Of a stretch of 37,381 nucleotides of DNA, positions 13,996 through 22,559 are shown one piece after another. How positions within the stretch are numbered: the first letter of the stretch is position 1; every line of letters begins with the position of its first letter. The position numbers and the translations under genes were made by a program. The notes beneath the pieces were generated by a model. It saw only the letters and a list, made by a program, of their open reading frames with translations. It made no database searches and had not been told where the DNA came from. The DNA lies in the NCBI GenBank assembly GCA_012032775.1, contig JAAUQO010000034.1, positions 1 through 37,381 on the forward strand. The letters run 5' to 3'. Source of the stretch: Oscillochloris sp. (lineage in GTDB: Bacteria > Chloroflexota > Chloroflexia > Chloroflexales > Chloroflexaceae).

Positions 13996-16139
13996 ATGAC
14001 GGTTTCCACTGAACCTTTGACGTTACGGGTTACCGAGGCCGCGCCGCGCGATGCCGGGCGCGGGGTGGTGCGAATCGATCCACGCGATCTGGAGCGGATC
14101 GGCGTGGCGCTCGGTGATGTGGTGTTCCTTACAGGCCAGCGTAGCACGGTTGCGCGGGCGATGCCGACCTATGCCGATCAGCGCGGAAACGGGATCGTGC
14201 AGATGGACGGGATTGTGCGCGCCAATGCCGGCGCCGCTTGGACGATCAGCTGCAGGTGCGCCGCGCCACGATCCAGACGGCACTTGCCGTTACCCTTAGC
14301 CCACTCGATGGGGTGCGGCCCTCAGGCCCGGCGCAGGCTCGCTATCTCGCCCGGTTGCTCGATCGCATTCCGGTTGTGAACGGCGATCGGGTGCGGGTGA
14401 ATCTCTTCGGCGCCCGCGCCCAGAGTTTTAGCGTCGATGCAACCAATCCCGAAGGCCCGGTGTTGATCGGCCCGAATACGCAGATCCGGCTCGCCGGCGG
14501 CGAAAAGCAACGCAGCGAGGTTTCGCTCACTTATGAAGATATCGGCGGTTTGCGGCGCGAGCTGCGGCGCATCCGCGAGATGATCGAGTTGCCGTTGCGT
14601 TATCCCGAGGTGTTCGCCCGGCTCGGAATCGATCCGCCCAAGGGTGTGTTGCTGCATGGCCCGCCCGGCTGCGGAAAAACGCTGATCGCCCGTGCGGTGG
14701 CTCAGGAAACAAGTGCGCACTTTCTGACGATCAACGGCCCCGAGATCATCGACAAGTATTATGGTTCGTCCGAGGCGAATCTGCGCGGGATCTTTGAAGA
14801 GGCCCGCCGCAAAGCGCCGGCGATCATCTTTATCGATGAGATCGACGCGATCGCGCCCAAGCGCGAGGAGATGAGCGGCGATCGGCAGATTGAACGGCGG
14901 GTTGTCGCGCAGTTGCTCACATTGATGGATGGGCTGGAGTCGCGCGGGAATGTGATGGTGATCGCCGCAACCAACATCCCCAACACGCTCGATCCCGCGC
15001 TGCGCCGGCCCGGTCGTTTCGATCGCGAGCTGGCGATTAGTGTGCCCGATACCGACGCCCGGCGCGAGATTCTGGAGATCCACACCCGTGGCATGCCGCT
15101 GGCCGCAGATGTCGCGATACAACGGATCGCCGCAATCACCCACGGTTTTGTCGGCGCCGATCTTGAGGCTCTTAGTCGCGAGGCCGCGATGAGTGCCTTG
15201 CGCCGGCTGCTGCCCGAGATCAACTTCGCCGAGGCGCGCATTCCCTATGAGAAGTTGATGCAGCTTGACGTAACGATGGATGATTTTGTCGCAGCCCTGA
15301 ATGAAGTCGAGCCATCGGCGATTCGCGAGGTGTTTGTTGAGGTGCCGAATGTCGGCTGGGCTGATGTGGGCGGCCTGGATGATGTGAAGCGCCAACTGAT
15401 CGAGGCGGTCGAGTGGCCGATGCGCCACGCCGATCTGTTCGCCGCCACCGGGTTGCGTGCGCCGCGCGGCGTGCTGCTGTATGGCACGCCCGGCACCGGC
15501 AAGACGCTGCTGGCCCGGGCGCTGGCCCGCGAGAGCGAGGCGAATTTTATCGCCGTACGCGGCCCGCAACTGCTGAGTATGTGGGTCGGCGAGAGTGAAC
15601 GCGGGCTGCGCGAGGTTTTTCGCAAGGCCCGGCAGGCCGCGCCGTGTATCATCTTTTTCGATGAGATCGATGCTCTGGTGACGCGGCGTGGAAATGATGC
15701 CGATAGCCAGGTGCAGGAACGGGTGGTCAGCCAGTTGCTCAGTGAGATGGATGGGCTGGAGGAGCTTAAAGGCGTGACGGTGATTGCGGCTACCAATCGC
15801 CCCGACAAGGTCGATCCGGCGTTGCTGCGCCCTGGTCGCTTTGATCTGGTGATCGAGATGCCGCTGCCTGATGCTGCGACGCGGAGCGAGATCTTGCGGC
15901 TGCATACCCGGCGGACAACGCTGGCGCCCGATGTTGATCTGACGGCATTGGCGGCGCGCCTGGAGGGGTTCACCGGCGCCGATCTGGAGGGTTTGTGCCG
16001 ACGGGCGGCATTGGCGGCGATCCGCGAACACCTGGCTGCGGCCTCAACCGAGAATCCGCTGGTAACGGTGGATCATTTCGAGCAGGCCGTCGCCGAGTTG
16101 GCGGTGCCCATAGAAGGATTGATGCCGCGGCGACGCTAG
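13996..16139 (+). CDS. Cdc48/p97-type double AAA+ ATPase (frameshifted as read)
   Basis: After correction of one lost base this is a 714-residue ATPase with the Cdc48 plan. The N-domain (residues 1-100, [20 protein letters not shown]) continues after the break as [20 protein letters not shown]. Domain D1 has GPPGCGKT near residue 221, [15 protein letters not shown] and the pore loop KYYGSS. Domain D2 has GTPGTGKT near 497, [16 protein letters not shown] and pore loop MWVGES. Both arginine-finger regions ([18 protein letters not shown]) are present. The break is at about 14236, where GCCGCTTGG would need one more G. Such ATPases unfold or extract proteins; lying between gvpJ and gvpL on the same strand, it may remodel Gvp assembly intermediates (inference). 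Confidence 0.9.
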
Positions 16140-16165
16140 ATCAATGCGGAATGCGCTGAGCGCAG

Positions 16166-16204
16166 GGGCGAAGCATCATGCGCTTTACGTGTGATGCTTC
16201 GCCT
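16166..16204. repeat. Palindromic element before gvpL
   Basis: GGGCGAAGCATCA (16166-16178) pairs with TGATGCTTCGCC (16192-16203), followed by TGTACGG. It is the same family as at 7224 and 12225. An open frame for gvpL runs through it from 16178, but the encoded residues look like palindrome rather than protein. Confidence 0.7.
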
Positions 16205-16219
16205 GTACGGGAATATGAT

Positions 16220-17383
16220 ATGCGAGAAGTGCGTCAATTAGTGCAGGATCTGGCCGCCGAGGTGAGCGAGGCGGAATTGTGGGCGCTGGCGGCTGAGGCC
16301 CGCATGCTGGCCCTGGCCGATCTGCGCGAGCAGTTGCGGGCGGAGATTCGGGCGGCGTTGTTGGCGCGCTTGCAGCAGCCTGAGCAGCCGGAACCGGTGT
16401 ATTCTCCGGTGCAGTCCGAACCTGATGCGCTTCCTGAATCCGATGCCGCCGTCATTCTTGTAGATCCGCTGGCCGACGCAGCAGCCGAATTGGCGGCGCT
16501 GCAGGCGCAGCTTACGGCGAATCGGGCATGGTTGAACGGCGCCACGGCAATTGCTGATGAACCGGAGCCTGCGCCACCGCCGGCAGCCGTGATCCCGACC
16601 GATGCGACGGCATTGTATGTCTATGCGATCCTACCGGCCGGGCGTAGCCTGGCGCCGCTGGAAGGTATTAGCGGCCACGCCGTCGAGGGGTTGGCTTGCG
16701 GCGCATTTACGCTGGCTGTCAGCGATGTGCCGCTGGCCGAGTTCAAGCCGGATGTGTTGGAGGAACGAGTTGCCGATGCTGCCTGGCTGGAACCCGCAGT
16801 GCGCGCCCATCATGCGGTGCAGGCCGCGCTTCTGCGTGATGGGCCGCTGGTGCCGTTGCGTTTTGCGACGATCTTCTCAAACCCCGAGCGTGCCGCCGCG
16901 ATGCTGACGGAGCGGCGCGAATCGATCGAGGCCGCCTTGCAGCGCGTGACCGATCGCGAAGAGTGGAGCGCCAAGCTCTGGCTCGACGGCTCGATCATGG
17001 CCGAGCGGGTGGCCGCAGGTCCGGCCCTGGCCGAACTGCGCGACCGGATCAGCGCCGGACCGCCCGGTGCCGCGTATATGTTGCAAAAGAAGCTTGATCG
17101 GGTTGTGGCCGCCGAGAGTGAGCGCCTGGTCGATCATGCTATCGATGATGTGCATCGCCGTCTGGCGGAGTTGGCGGCGTATGCCGCTCACGGCCCCTTG
17201 CGCGATCAACAACCCGGCGAAGCGCAGGTACTGTTGAATGGCGCATATCTGCTTGATCGAACGGCACTTGATCGCTTTGTCGCCGAGGCTGAATCGCTTC
17301 GCAATGTTTATGCACCACTGGGGCTACAGTTGGAATTGAGCGGCCCCTGGCCGCCCTATAGCTTTGTCGATAGCGCCGAATAG
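16220..17383 (+). CDS. gvpL: GvpL/GvpF-family protein with long N-terminal extension
   Basis: 387 residues from the ATG at 16220. Residues 1-50 are helical (REVRQLVQDLAAEVSEAELW). They are followed by a Pro/Glu-rich linker, a short coiled coil (DAAAELAALQAQLTANRAWL) and a second Pro-rich linker to about residue 130. The GvpF/L domain then begins at ALYVYAILPAGRSLAPLEGI. It contains DGPLVPLRFATIFSNPE and QKKLDRVVAAESERL and ends LSGPWPPYSFVDSAE. Typical GvpF/L proteins are about 220-280 residues, so the first 130 residues are extra. They may tether this factor to another Gvp protein (inference). Confidence 0.9.
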   Translation: MREVRQLVQDLAAEVSEAELWALAAEARMLALADLREQLRAEIRAALLARLQQPEQPEPVYSPVQSEPDALPESDAAVILVDPLADAAAELAALQAQLTANRAWLNGATAIADEPEPAPPPAAVIPTDATALYVYAILPAGRSLAPLEGISGHAVEGLACGAFTLAVSDVPLAEFKPDVLEERVADAAWLEPAVRAHHAVQAALLRDGPLVPLRFATIFSNPERAAAMLTERRESIEAALQRVTDREEWSAKLWLDGSIMAERVAAGPALAELRDRISAGPPGAAYMLQKKLDRVVAAESERLVDHAIDDVHRRLAELAAYAAHGPLRDQQPGEAQVLLNGAYLLDRTALDRFVAEAESLRNVYAPLGLQLELSGPWPPYSFVDSAE

Positions 17384-17422
17384 ATCGTTGAAGTTGGTAG
17401 TTGCTTCAGGTGGGGAGGAATC

Positions 17423-17629
17423 GTGAGCGATCAGGCATCTCTGGAACGGCGTGTGACCCTGCTCGACATGCTCGATCGCATTCTGGACAAAGGCGTGATC
17501 ATCCAGGGCGATCTGATGATCTCGGTGGCAGATGTCGATCTGGTATATGTTGGGCTGAAAGTGTTACTTACCTCGATTGAGCGAGCCGAGCAGATGCGCA
17601 ACCTTCAACGTGGAGAAGACCATGAGTGA
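17423..17629 (+). CDS. gvpS: GvpA-like minor protein (GvpS/GvpM type)
   Basis: 68 residues from a GTG start with GGGGAGGA upstream. The core RRVTLLDMLDRILDKGVIIQ, then GDLMISVADVDLVYVGLKVL, is a divergent GvpA fold. Asp in place of the usual Gly/Glu in the SVADVDLVY strand and a short tail resemble the GvpS/GvpM/GvpJ minor homologues; the letter is a guess. Its last codons overlap the start of the next gene by 8 bases, so translation of the two is probably coupled. Confidence 0.8.
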   Translation: MSDQASLERRVTLLDMLDRILDKGVIIQGDLMISVADVDLVYVGLKVLLTSIERAEQMRNLQRGEDHE

Positions 17630-18866
17630 GGTGACGAACTCCGAGGATATGTTGGCTTCGCTGCGCGCGCGCGTGACTGATCTGGAACGTGAGCTGGCGG
17701 CGGCAAAAGCCGAGATCGAGCATCTCAAATTGTTTGAAAAACTGATTGAGAGCGCTCCGGATAATGTCGTGGTGGTCAACATGGAAAACAAAGTTATCTA
17801 TGTGAACCAGGCCACAGTAACCCAGAATGGTTGGGAAAGCGCCCAGGCGATGATCGACTTCGGCGATATCACCAGTTTTGTGTCGCCGGAAGAGCAACAA
17901 CGGCTGAATGAGATCGTCGCGCCGCAATTGTTCCAGCACGGCCGCTCTAGTTGGAACAGTACATTTTATCGCGCTGATCGCAGTCGTTTTGCCGGTGTGT
18001 GCAGCAGTTTTGTGATTGCCGACGAGAGCGGTGTGCCGATCGCAATCGCCTCGTTTATTCGTGATATGAGCGAACAAGTCCGGATCGAACAACGTATGAT
18101 CGATAGCGAGCGTTATTTGAGCGCCTTGCTTGAGAGCATTCCGATCGTGTTGTTCGCGCTGGATAACGAAGGTCGGTTCACGCGTTCGGAAGGCAAAGGC
18201 TTGCAGACGCTCGGCTTGCAGCCCGGTCAGGTGGTTGGTGCATCGTTCTTCGAAATATATGCGTCGTATCCCGAGTTTATCGACGCTGCGCGCAAGGCGA
18301 TCGGCGGTGATCAGGTGAATTTGCGCATCGATGATGGTACACTTGGCTTCGATCACTGGCTTGCGCCGCTGACAACGATCGACGGCAAGCCGAATGGAAT
18401 GCTCGGCGTGTCGATCGATATCTCCGAGCAGTTGCAGGCCGAGGCCGCGCAGCTCCGCTTCCAGGAAGAGATGATCGCGGGCCAGCGCCAGGCGCTGCGC
18501 GAACTCTCGACGCCGCTGGTGCCGATCGCCGATGGCGTGCTGGCGATGCCGCTGGTCGGGACGATCGACGACAATCGCGCCCAGCAGATTATGGAGACCT
18601 TGCTGGAAGGGATCGCCGAACGGCAGGCCGATGTGGCGATTCTCGACATCACTGGTGTGCGGGTGGTCGATACGCAAGTCGCCGACGCTTTGCTGCGGGT
18701 GGCGCGGGCGTCGCGCTTGCTCGGCACCCGGATCATTCTGACCGGGATCGGGGCCGAGGTTGCGCAGACCCTGGTGGGGTTGGGCGCCGATATGTCCGGC
18801 TTGCATACGGCTGCGACACTGAAGGAAGGCATTGCGGCGGCCCTGGGTGATCAAACGTTGTCGTGA
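17622..18866 (+). CDS. PAS-PAS-STAS sensor, RsbR-like stressosome protein
   Basis: 414 residues. A coiled coil (11-40, LRARVTDLERELAAAKAEIE) is followed by PAS 1 (about 41-150, LIESAPDNVVVVNMENKVIY), PAS 2 (about 165-285, SALLESIPIVLFALDNEGRF) and a STAS domain (about 295-410). The STAS part has DITGVRVVDTQVADALLRVA, then LTGIGAEVAQTLVGLGADMS. The Thr residues of DITG and VVDT are the positions phosphorylated in RsbR-type stressosome proteins. RsbR proteins sense stress and release a partner-switching signal to a sigma factor or cyclase. The gene overlaps gvpS and lies among gvp genes, so it is a plausible input for buoyancy control. I see no kinase or sigma factor gene in the window. Confidence 0.88.
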   Translation: MSEVTNSEDMLASLRARVTDLERELAAAKAEIEHLKLFEKLIESAPDNVVVVNMENKVIYVNQATVTQNGWESAQAMIDFGDITSFVSPEEQQRLNEIVAPQLFQHGRSSWNSTFYRADRSRFAGVCSSFVIADESGVPIAIASFIRDMSEQVRIEQRMIDSERYLSALLESIPIVLFALDNEGRFTRSEGKGLQTLGLQPGQVVGASFFEIYASYPEFIDAARKAIGGDQVNLRIDDGTLGFDHWLAPLTTIDGKPNGMLGVSIDISEQLQAEAAQLRFQEEMIAGQRQALRELSTPLVPIADGVLAMPLVGTIDDNRAQQIMETLLEGIAERQADVAILDITGVRVVDTQVADALLRVARASRLLGTRIILTGIGAEVAQTLVGLGADMSGLHTAATLKEGIAAALGDQTLS

Positions 18867-18891
18867 GCACGCTGCATTGCAGCAGTATTTT

Positions 18892-19557
18892 ATGCGCTAT
18901 CTCTACGCAATTATTGAGGCCGGACGCGAACTGCCGCCGCTGCAAGGTCTGGCCGCTGCACCACTGGAGTTGGTGACGGGCGGCGCACTTGCGGCGGTTG
19001 TGAGTACACTGACGGCGCGTCCTGCCCCTGATGAGGCGACACTCTGGGCCCACGAGCATGTCGTCGAGACGATTATGGCCGATCGAGTGGTGCTGCCGGT
19101 GCGCTTCGGCACACTCCTTGGCGATGATGCCGCAGTCCAGGCGGCGCTGATCGCCGGCGCGAAGCGCTTTCATGCCGATCTCAGCCGCCTGGCCGGTTGT
19201 GTCGAGATATCACTGCGGGTACTCTGGGTTGGTGCAGAGCAGCCTGAGTTACAGCCCGATCCGGACACGGGTGCGCCGGGGCGGGCCTACCTGGAAGCGC
19301 GCCTGGCCGAAACTCGGGTGCAGCGTGAGCGCCGTATGCAGGCCCTGGCGGTGCATACCCGCCTGGAGCCGTTGGCCCGCGAGAGCCGGATCGCAGCGGC
19401 GTCGGGGCGCATGGTATTCAGTGCGGCCTATCTGCTGCCCGTAGCCGCCGTTACGGTCTTTCGCTCTATGGTTGCGGCGGCTGATGCCGAATATTCGCAA
19501 TGGCGGCTGATCTGTACCGGCCCCTGGCCGCCCTATTCATTTGTGAGTCGAGCATGA
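18892..19557 (+). CDS. Third GvpF/GvpL-family protein
   Basis: 221 residues from the ATG at 18892. The upstream in-frame residues overlap the previous coding region and are unlikely to be used, although the ribosome binding site here is weak. Family marks are MRYLYAIIEAGRELPPLQGL, DRVVLPVRFGTLLGDDAAVQ, AYLEARLAETRVQRERRMQA and the end CTGPWPPYSFVSRA. It is close to GvpF/L proteins of normal length. Its final bases overlap the gvpK start (ATGA), showing coupled translation. Confidence 0.9.
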   Translation: MRYLYAIIEAGRELPPLQGLAAAPLELVTGGALAAVVSTLTARPAPDEATLWAHEHVVETIMADRVVLPVRFGTLLGDDAAVQAALIAGAKRFHADLSRLAGCVEISLRVLWVGAEQPELQPDPDTGAPGRAYLEARLAETRVQRERRMQALAVHTRLEPLARESRIAAASGRMVFSAAYLLPVAAVTVFRSMVAAADAEYSQWRLICTGPWPPYSFVSRA

Positions 19558-19898
19558 GTGACGACAAACTGCTTTATGGCGAAGGTGATCTGGCCGACTT
19601 TGCACGCGAATTGGATCGGGTTGCATCGCCGTTGCCCCAACGTATCAATGCCGACCCCGAGGAAGTTGAACGCGGATTGGCGAAACTTGTGTTGACGCTG
19701 ATCGAATTGTTGCGCCAACTGATGGAGCGGCAGGCGCTGCGCCGAGTCGAAGCCGGCAGCCTGAGCGACGAAGAGATCGAGCGGTTGGGTGTGACGTTTT
19801 TGAAGCTTCAGGAACGCATGGAAGAGCTTAAAGTTACCTTCGGCCTGGAGAACGAAGAACTCAACTTGAACCTCGGCCCGCTCGGCGATCTGATGTAG
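19554..19898 (+). CDS. gvpK: Gas vesicle protein GvpK
   Basis: 114 residues. The family core is RINADPEEVERGLAKLVLTL, then IELLRQLMERQALRRVEAGS, SDEEIERLGVTFLKLQERME and DFGL-like FGLENEELNLNLGPLGDL. GvpK is a small essential helical protein of gas vesicle formation. It starts inside the stop codon of the preceding GvpF/L gene and is the last gene of the cluster. Confidence 0.95.
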   Translation: MSDDKLLYGEGDLADFARELDRVASPLPQRINADPEEVERGLAKLVLTLIELLRQLMERQALRRVEAGSLSDEEIERLGVTFLKLQERMEELKVTFGLENEELNLNLGPLGDLM

Positions 19899-19926
19899 TT
19901 CCTGCAGGAACGTAAGCTTATCGCAC

Positions 19927-20015
19927 GATGCCTGATGCGTGATGCCTGAGCGCGCTGCCGCGCGGCTCGCCCGTCACGGATGCGATCCTTGATCAGGCTC
20001 AAGCGTTATGCGCAC
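19927..20015. repeat. Dispersed repeat, copy A (about 89 bp)
   Basis: It begins with three 7-bp units (GATGCCT, GATGCGT, GATGCCT), followed by GCGCTGCCGCGCGGCTCG and later GATCAGGCTCAAGCG. It aligns without gaps to 28384-28472, with roughly four-fifths of bases identical by my count. It extends into the 3' end of the decayed permease gene. Confidence 0.75.
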
Positions 20016-20696
20016 CGCTTGAGCGCACAAAAAAATCGTCAGTCCGATGCTGAACAGCAACACCGCCGTACGGACGTGTTTCGCCGGCAGACGGCGGGCG
20101 ACTGCGGCGCCGCTATATCCCCCCAGGATCGCCCCACCTGTCATTACCAGCGCCAGGGGCCAGTTGATCACACCGGCTACCACAAACGCCACCAGCGCGA
20201 CGCCGTTAATCAGGGTTGCCTGAAGCGTCTTGAGGGCGTTCATCTCGTGGATGTCGTCGAGGCCAAGTAACGCGAGCAGCGCCAGGGTCAGGATTCCCTG
20301 GCCCGCGCCGAAGAAGCCGCCGTAGATCGCGACGCCAAGATAGCCGGCGATCACCCCACCCTGCCGGCCTGATCGGTTGCCGGGTTGCGATTTGCTCCAG
20401 CGGTTGATCAGCGGGCCGGCTGCGAAGATCAAGGTGGCCGCAAGCATCAGGTATTGGATCAGCCCCTCGAAAGTGCTATCGCTCAGGCGCAACAACAAGA
20501 GTGCGCCGATCAACCCGCCGCTCAAACTAAGGATGCCGAAGAGCACGATCCGCCCGCGTTGGCGCGCCAGTTCGCTGCGCTATGCGCCGACACTGGCCGC
20601 ATTGCCCGGCCAGAGGGCGGCATTACTGGTGGCGTTGGCGCTGATCGGCGGGATGCCCGCGAAGAGCAGGGCCGGAAAGGTGATGAAACTGCTCTG
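19974..20696 (-). pseudogene. Decayed TauE/SafE (TSUP) family permease
   Basis: An open frame of 190 codons from a GTG at 20546 encodes the C-terminal two-thirds of a TSUP anion permease (VAIYGGFFGAGQGILTLALL, DDIHEMNALKTLQATLINGV). Upstream in the same frame the protein continues as FITFPALLFAGIPPISANAT and WPGNAASVGA. It is interrupted by a TAG at 20580-20582, where Tyr is expected, and another TGA at 20697-20699 where the N-terminal glycine-rich motif should be. A base change rather than a frameshift makes the first stop. The first helices cannot be translated, so I call it a pseudogene; a single base error remains possible for the TAG. Confidence 0.7.
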
Positions 20697-20749
20697 TCAA
20701 TGCGCGGTGGCAACGCAGCATGCTGCGCTCTACCATGCGCATTTCGTAC

Positions 20750-20755
20750 TACAAT
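20750..20755 (+). promoter_or_regulatory. Possible -10 box of threonine synthase gene
   Basis: TACAAT lies 35 bases before the thrC ATG and matches a bacterial -10 in five of six positions. There is no good -35 at 17 bases (GCTCTA). Weak evidence. Confidence 0.3.
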
Positions 20756-20789
20756 AGGTGTGCAGCACCTGAATTGAAAGGCAATCAGC

Positions 20790-21962
20790 ATGATCCAATC
20801 GACACTCACTCATCTGGAATGTGGGATGTGCGGCGCAACATACGATGCGCATCAATTGATCAACCTGTGTCCGGCCTGCGCCCGGCCGCTCCTGGCACGT
20901 TACGATCTGAACCGGGCCGCGCAAACGCTGACCCCAACGGCATTAGGTGAACGGGTGGCGAGTATGTGGCGATATGCCGAAGTTTTGCCGGTGCAGGATC
21001 TTGGTGCGCTGGTTGATCTTGGCGAGGGCTGGACGCCGTTGCTGAGGGTTCCGCGGCTTGCTGCGGCCCTCGGCATGGATCAGGTGTATGTGAAGGATGA
21101 GTCGCTCAACCCGACCGGCAGTTTCAAGGCGCGCGGCATGGCGGCGGCGATCAACCGCGCCCGCGAATTAGGCGCGACGGCCCTTGCGGTGCCGAGTGCC
21201 GGGAATGCCGCCGGGGCCATGAGCGCGTATGCGGCGGCGATCGGACTGCCGGCCCACGTTTTTATGCCCAATGATGTACCGGCCTGCTTTCGTGCCGAGT
21301 GTGCGGCTCTTGGCGCCGAGGTGACGCTGGTGAACGGCTTGATCAACGACTGCGGTGTGAAGGTGCGCGAAGGCGCGGCGATCCACGGGTGGTTCGACGT
21401 AAGCACGCTCAAAGAGCCCTACCGGGTTGAGGGCAAAAAGACAATGGGCTACGAACTTGCCGAGCAGTTGAACTGGCGCTTGCCCGATCTGATTCTCTAC
21501 CCAACCGGCGGCGGCACCGGGCTGATCGGGATGTGGAAGGCGTTTGATGAGTTGGAGCAGATGGGGTTGATCGGTTCAGAGCGCCCACGCATGATCAGCG
21601 TGCAGGCGGCGGGCTGCGCGCCGATCGTGCGGGCCTTTGAAGCCGGCGACGAGCATGCGCAGCTCTGGGAGGGTGCATATACGCTCGCCGACGGCTTACG
21701 GGTGCCGGTGGCGGTGGGCGATTTCCTGATCCTGCGCGCCGTACGGGCCAGTGGCGGCACTGCGCTTGCAATTGATGACGCAACGATGCTCGCGGCGACA
21801 CGCAAACTCGGCGCCCTGAGCGGGATCTTCGCGGCGCCGGAGGGTGGCGCATGCCTGGCAGCGCTGGAGCACCTGATCGACCAGGGCGCGGTTGGGCGCG
21901 ATGAAACGGTGGTGATCTTTAACACCGGCAGCGGCGCCAAATACGCGCATTTGTTTGCGTAG
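20790..21962 (+). CDS. thrC: Threonine synthase
   Basis: 390 residues; a fold-type II PLP enzyme converting O-phosphohomoserine to threonine. The N-terminus has a zinc-ribbon-like CGMC...CPAC pair (residues 11-31), common in this subgroup. The PLP lysine is in NPTGSFKARGMAAAINRARE. The phosphate-binding region (PSAGNAAGAMSAYAAA) and YPTGGGTGLIGMWKAF follow, and the end is VVIFNTGSGAKYAHLF. The length is normal for short bacterial threonine synthases. Cysteate synthase and related PLP lyases share the fold, so the exact substrate is inferred from overall resemblance. It reads away from the permease relic. Confidence 0.9.
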   Translation: MIQSTLTHLECGMCGATYDAHQLINLCPACARPLLARYDLNRAAQTLTPTALGERVASMWRYAEVLPVQDLGALVDLGEGWTPLLRVPRLAAALGMDQVYVKDESLNPTGSFKARGMAAAINRARELGATALAVPSAGNAAGAMSAYAAAIGLPAHVFMPNDVPACFRAECAALGAEVTLVNGLINDCGVKVREGAAIHGWFDVSTLKEPYRVEGKKTMGYELAEQLNWRLPDLILYPTGGGTGLIGMWKAFDELEQMGLIGSERPRMISVQAAGCAPIVRAFEAGDEHAQLWEGAYTLADGLRVPVAVGDFLILRAVRASGGTALAIDDATMLAATRKLGALSGIFAAPEGGACLAALEHLIDQGAVGRDETVVIFNTGSGAKYAHLFA

Positions 21963-21970
21963 GGTTGCAG

Positions 21971-22438
21971 CTACGCCGCTGCCAACGTACGCCGGATCTG
22001 ATCGAGGTGCGCCTCGCCGTGGGCGACATACATGGGCAAGATCATCGCCAGCGTCAGTTCGCCGCTTTCGGGATGCAGGCCAACGCGCTGCCATGCGTCG
22101 GCAGGCAGGCTTTCCCAGAAGCGCGCCCAGCGTTCGTGCAAGCTGCGCAATAGGGCCAGCGAGATGTTGATATCGGCCTCGCCGCTGTCGGGTACGGCGG
22201 CCCACAAATCCTGGTCGTAGGGTCGCAGGGTCGGCCGATCTTCGGTGATGATCAGCTTGCAGCGGATGTAGCTATTGAGGTGCGAGTCCACGACGTGATG
22301 CACATTTTGCGCCACGGTCCATTCGCCGGGGATAAAGACCGTTGTCAGTTGTTGCGTGCTCAGTTCGGCGGTAAGTTCGGCCAGTTGATCGGGCAGGCGG
22401 CGCAAGGCCGCGATCAGCGTGTCGATCTCAGCATTCAC
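21971..22438 (-). CDS. DinB-family protein
   Basis: 155 residues from a GTG start with AAGGAG upstream on the minus strand. It is a four-helix DinB/YfiT-type protein. Putative metal-binding histidines are in EWTVAQNVHHVVDSHLNSYI and near the end in YVAHGEAHLDQIRRTL. DinB proteins include metal-dependent thiol transferases, but most members have no known substrate. It is convergent with thrC and divergent from a second DinB-fold gene. Confidence 0.85.
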   Translation of the reverse strand: MNAEIDTLIAALRRLPDQLAELTAELSTQQLTTVFIPGEWTVAQNVHHVVDSHLNSYIRCKLIITEDRPTLRPYDQDLWAAVPDSGEADINISLALLRSLHERWARFWESLPADAWQRVGLHPESGELTLAMILPMYVAHGEAHLDQIRRTLAAA

Positions 22439-22559
22439 GTTGGGCGTCTCCTTCTGGATGGAAGCGGCGCGGCATCTATGCCTTTAGGATAGCTGAATTG
22501 CCTACCTACGACAACGGCCATGATCGAGAGTGATCGGCAGACCAATCAGGAGAAAAACG

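Noticed and set aside
14322-16031. A 569-codon open frame on the minus strand opposite the Cdc48-like gene.
   Set aside because: It is an antisense shadow of a strongly conserved plus-strand AAA+ gene; its translation is rich in Arg, Gln and His with no recognisable domain.
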